From Bacteroidaceae bacterium (lineage in GTDB: Bacteria > Bacteroidota > Bacteroidia > Bacteroidales > Bacteroidaceae): 24,618 nt of DNA. The translations under genes and the position numbers were made by a program. A model generated the notes under the pieces. It was given only the letters and a program-made list of their open reading frames with translations, did no database searches and had not been told where the DNA came from. Of this stretch, positions 24,171-24,618 are shown one piece after another. The stretch is from the NCBI GenBank assembly GCA_017628775.1, contig JAGBYN010000001.1, positions 1-24,618 on the forward strand, written 5' to 3'. Every line of letters begins with the position of its first letter. Positions within the stretch are counted from its first letter, which is position 1.

Positions 24171-24618
24171 ATGGGAGCAATCGAGATACATAACCTCTCG
24201 AAGAGTTACGGCAAGGTGCGGGCACTCGATGGCGTGTCGTTTTCGGTAGAGCGAGGCGAATTGTTCGGACTTATCGGCCCTGATGGGGCGGGTAAGACTA
24301 CGCTGTTTCGCCTGCTGACGACACTCATTAATCCCGACGAGGGCAGTGCCACGGTCGATGGATGTGATATAAAGAGAGATTACCTTGCCATCCGAAAGCG
24401 TGTAGGCTATATGCCTGGTCGTTTCTCGCTATATCCCGATTTGTCGGTCGAGGAGAATCTGCAATTCTTTGCGGCTCTGTTTGGCGTTACTGTCGAAGAG
24501 TCGTATGACCTTATTGCGCCTATTTACAAGCAGATAGAACCATTCCGCACCCGCCGAGCAGGCAAACTTTCGGGCGGTATGAAGCAGAAACTTGCCCTCT
24601 CGTGTGCCCTGATTCATC
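24171..24618 (+). CDS. YbhF-like ABC transporter ATPase (5' part, cut by the window end)
   Basis: The first 149 residues are visible; no stop is reached. Walker A is GPDGAGKTT (36-44) and the ABC signature is LSGGMKQK (133-140), shortly before the window end, so Walker B is not seen. GPDGAGKTT is the form used in YbhF-type drug exporters. The Q-loop position reads VGYMPGRFSLYPDLSVEENL: glycine (G83) replaces the usual glutamine. It begins 1 bp after the adaptor stop, so it is the fourth gene of the tetR operon. Integral-membrane permease genes, and perhaps a second ATPase, are expected just beyond the window. Confidence 0.92.
   Translation, partial: MGAIEIHNLSKSYGKVRALDGVSFSVERGELFGLIGPDGAGKTTLFRLLTTLINPDEGSATVDGCDIKRDYLAIRKRVGYMPGRFSLYPDLSVEENLQFFAALFGVTVEESYDLIAPIYKQIEPFRTRRAGKLSGGMKQKLALSCALIH

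Overview
The window comes from a Bacteroidota (Bacteroidales) chromosome, most likely Prevotellaceae-like. The evidence is the gene families (DUF1573 protein, CxxCH/PD40 lipoprotein beside a DUF6057-type membrane protein, HsdR_N protein divergent from holA, NfeD-flotillin pair), many lipoproteins and outer-membrane proteins, and repeated promoters of the Bacteroidota primary sigma factor type: TTG, about 19 nt, then TAnnTTTG. The genus assignment is inference.

Left part (1-10 kb). A GC-rich tandem repeat with strong hairpins (1-181) is followed by an XRE-type regulator and about 1.1 kb of AT-rich non-coding DNA, part of it almost free of G on the + strand. Next comes a DNA replication and repair neighbourhood: holA on the minus strand, a small stand-alone HsdR_N nuclease-like gene on the plus strand, and a Pif1/RecD-like helicase and ruvC on the minus strand. 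Then, on the plus strand, come a DUF1573 protein with mannose-1-phosphate guanylyltransferase, mutY with an overlapping gene of unknown function, and tRNA-Arg(TCT).

Middle part (10-15.5 kb). All genes are on the minus strand and all concern the envelope: a lipoprotein with a CxxCH haem motif and a beta-propeller, a multi-pass DUF6057-like membrane protein, a FadL/OmpP1-type outer-membrane protein, and a 62-residue lipoprotein with a cysteine-rich tail. Each unit ends in a clear hairpin terminator.

Right part (15.6-21.1 kb, plus strand). mtaB (tRNA methylthiotransferase) is followed by a GT2 glycosyltransferase, an RsmI-like methyltransferase, and an NfeD-like/flotillin pair that ends in a strong terminator.

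Right end (21.3-24.6 kb). The base composition changes sharply: higher GC and G-rich coding strands. A drug-efflux type operon follows: tetR, a TolC-like outer-membrane factor, a HlyD-type lipoprotein adaptor and a YbhF-like ABC ATPase, which runs off the window. In front of it lie two staggered promoters that share one TTTTG, with a perfect 14-bp palindrome between them; this is the likely TetR operator. The operon looks acquired. I found no CRISPR array, rRNA, complete insertion sequence or prophage. The most interesting points are the tetR switch, the unusual Q-loop in the ABC ATPase, the cysteine-rich lipoprotein and the CxxCH/DUF6057 pair.
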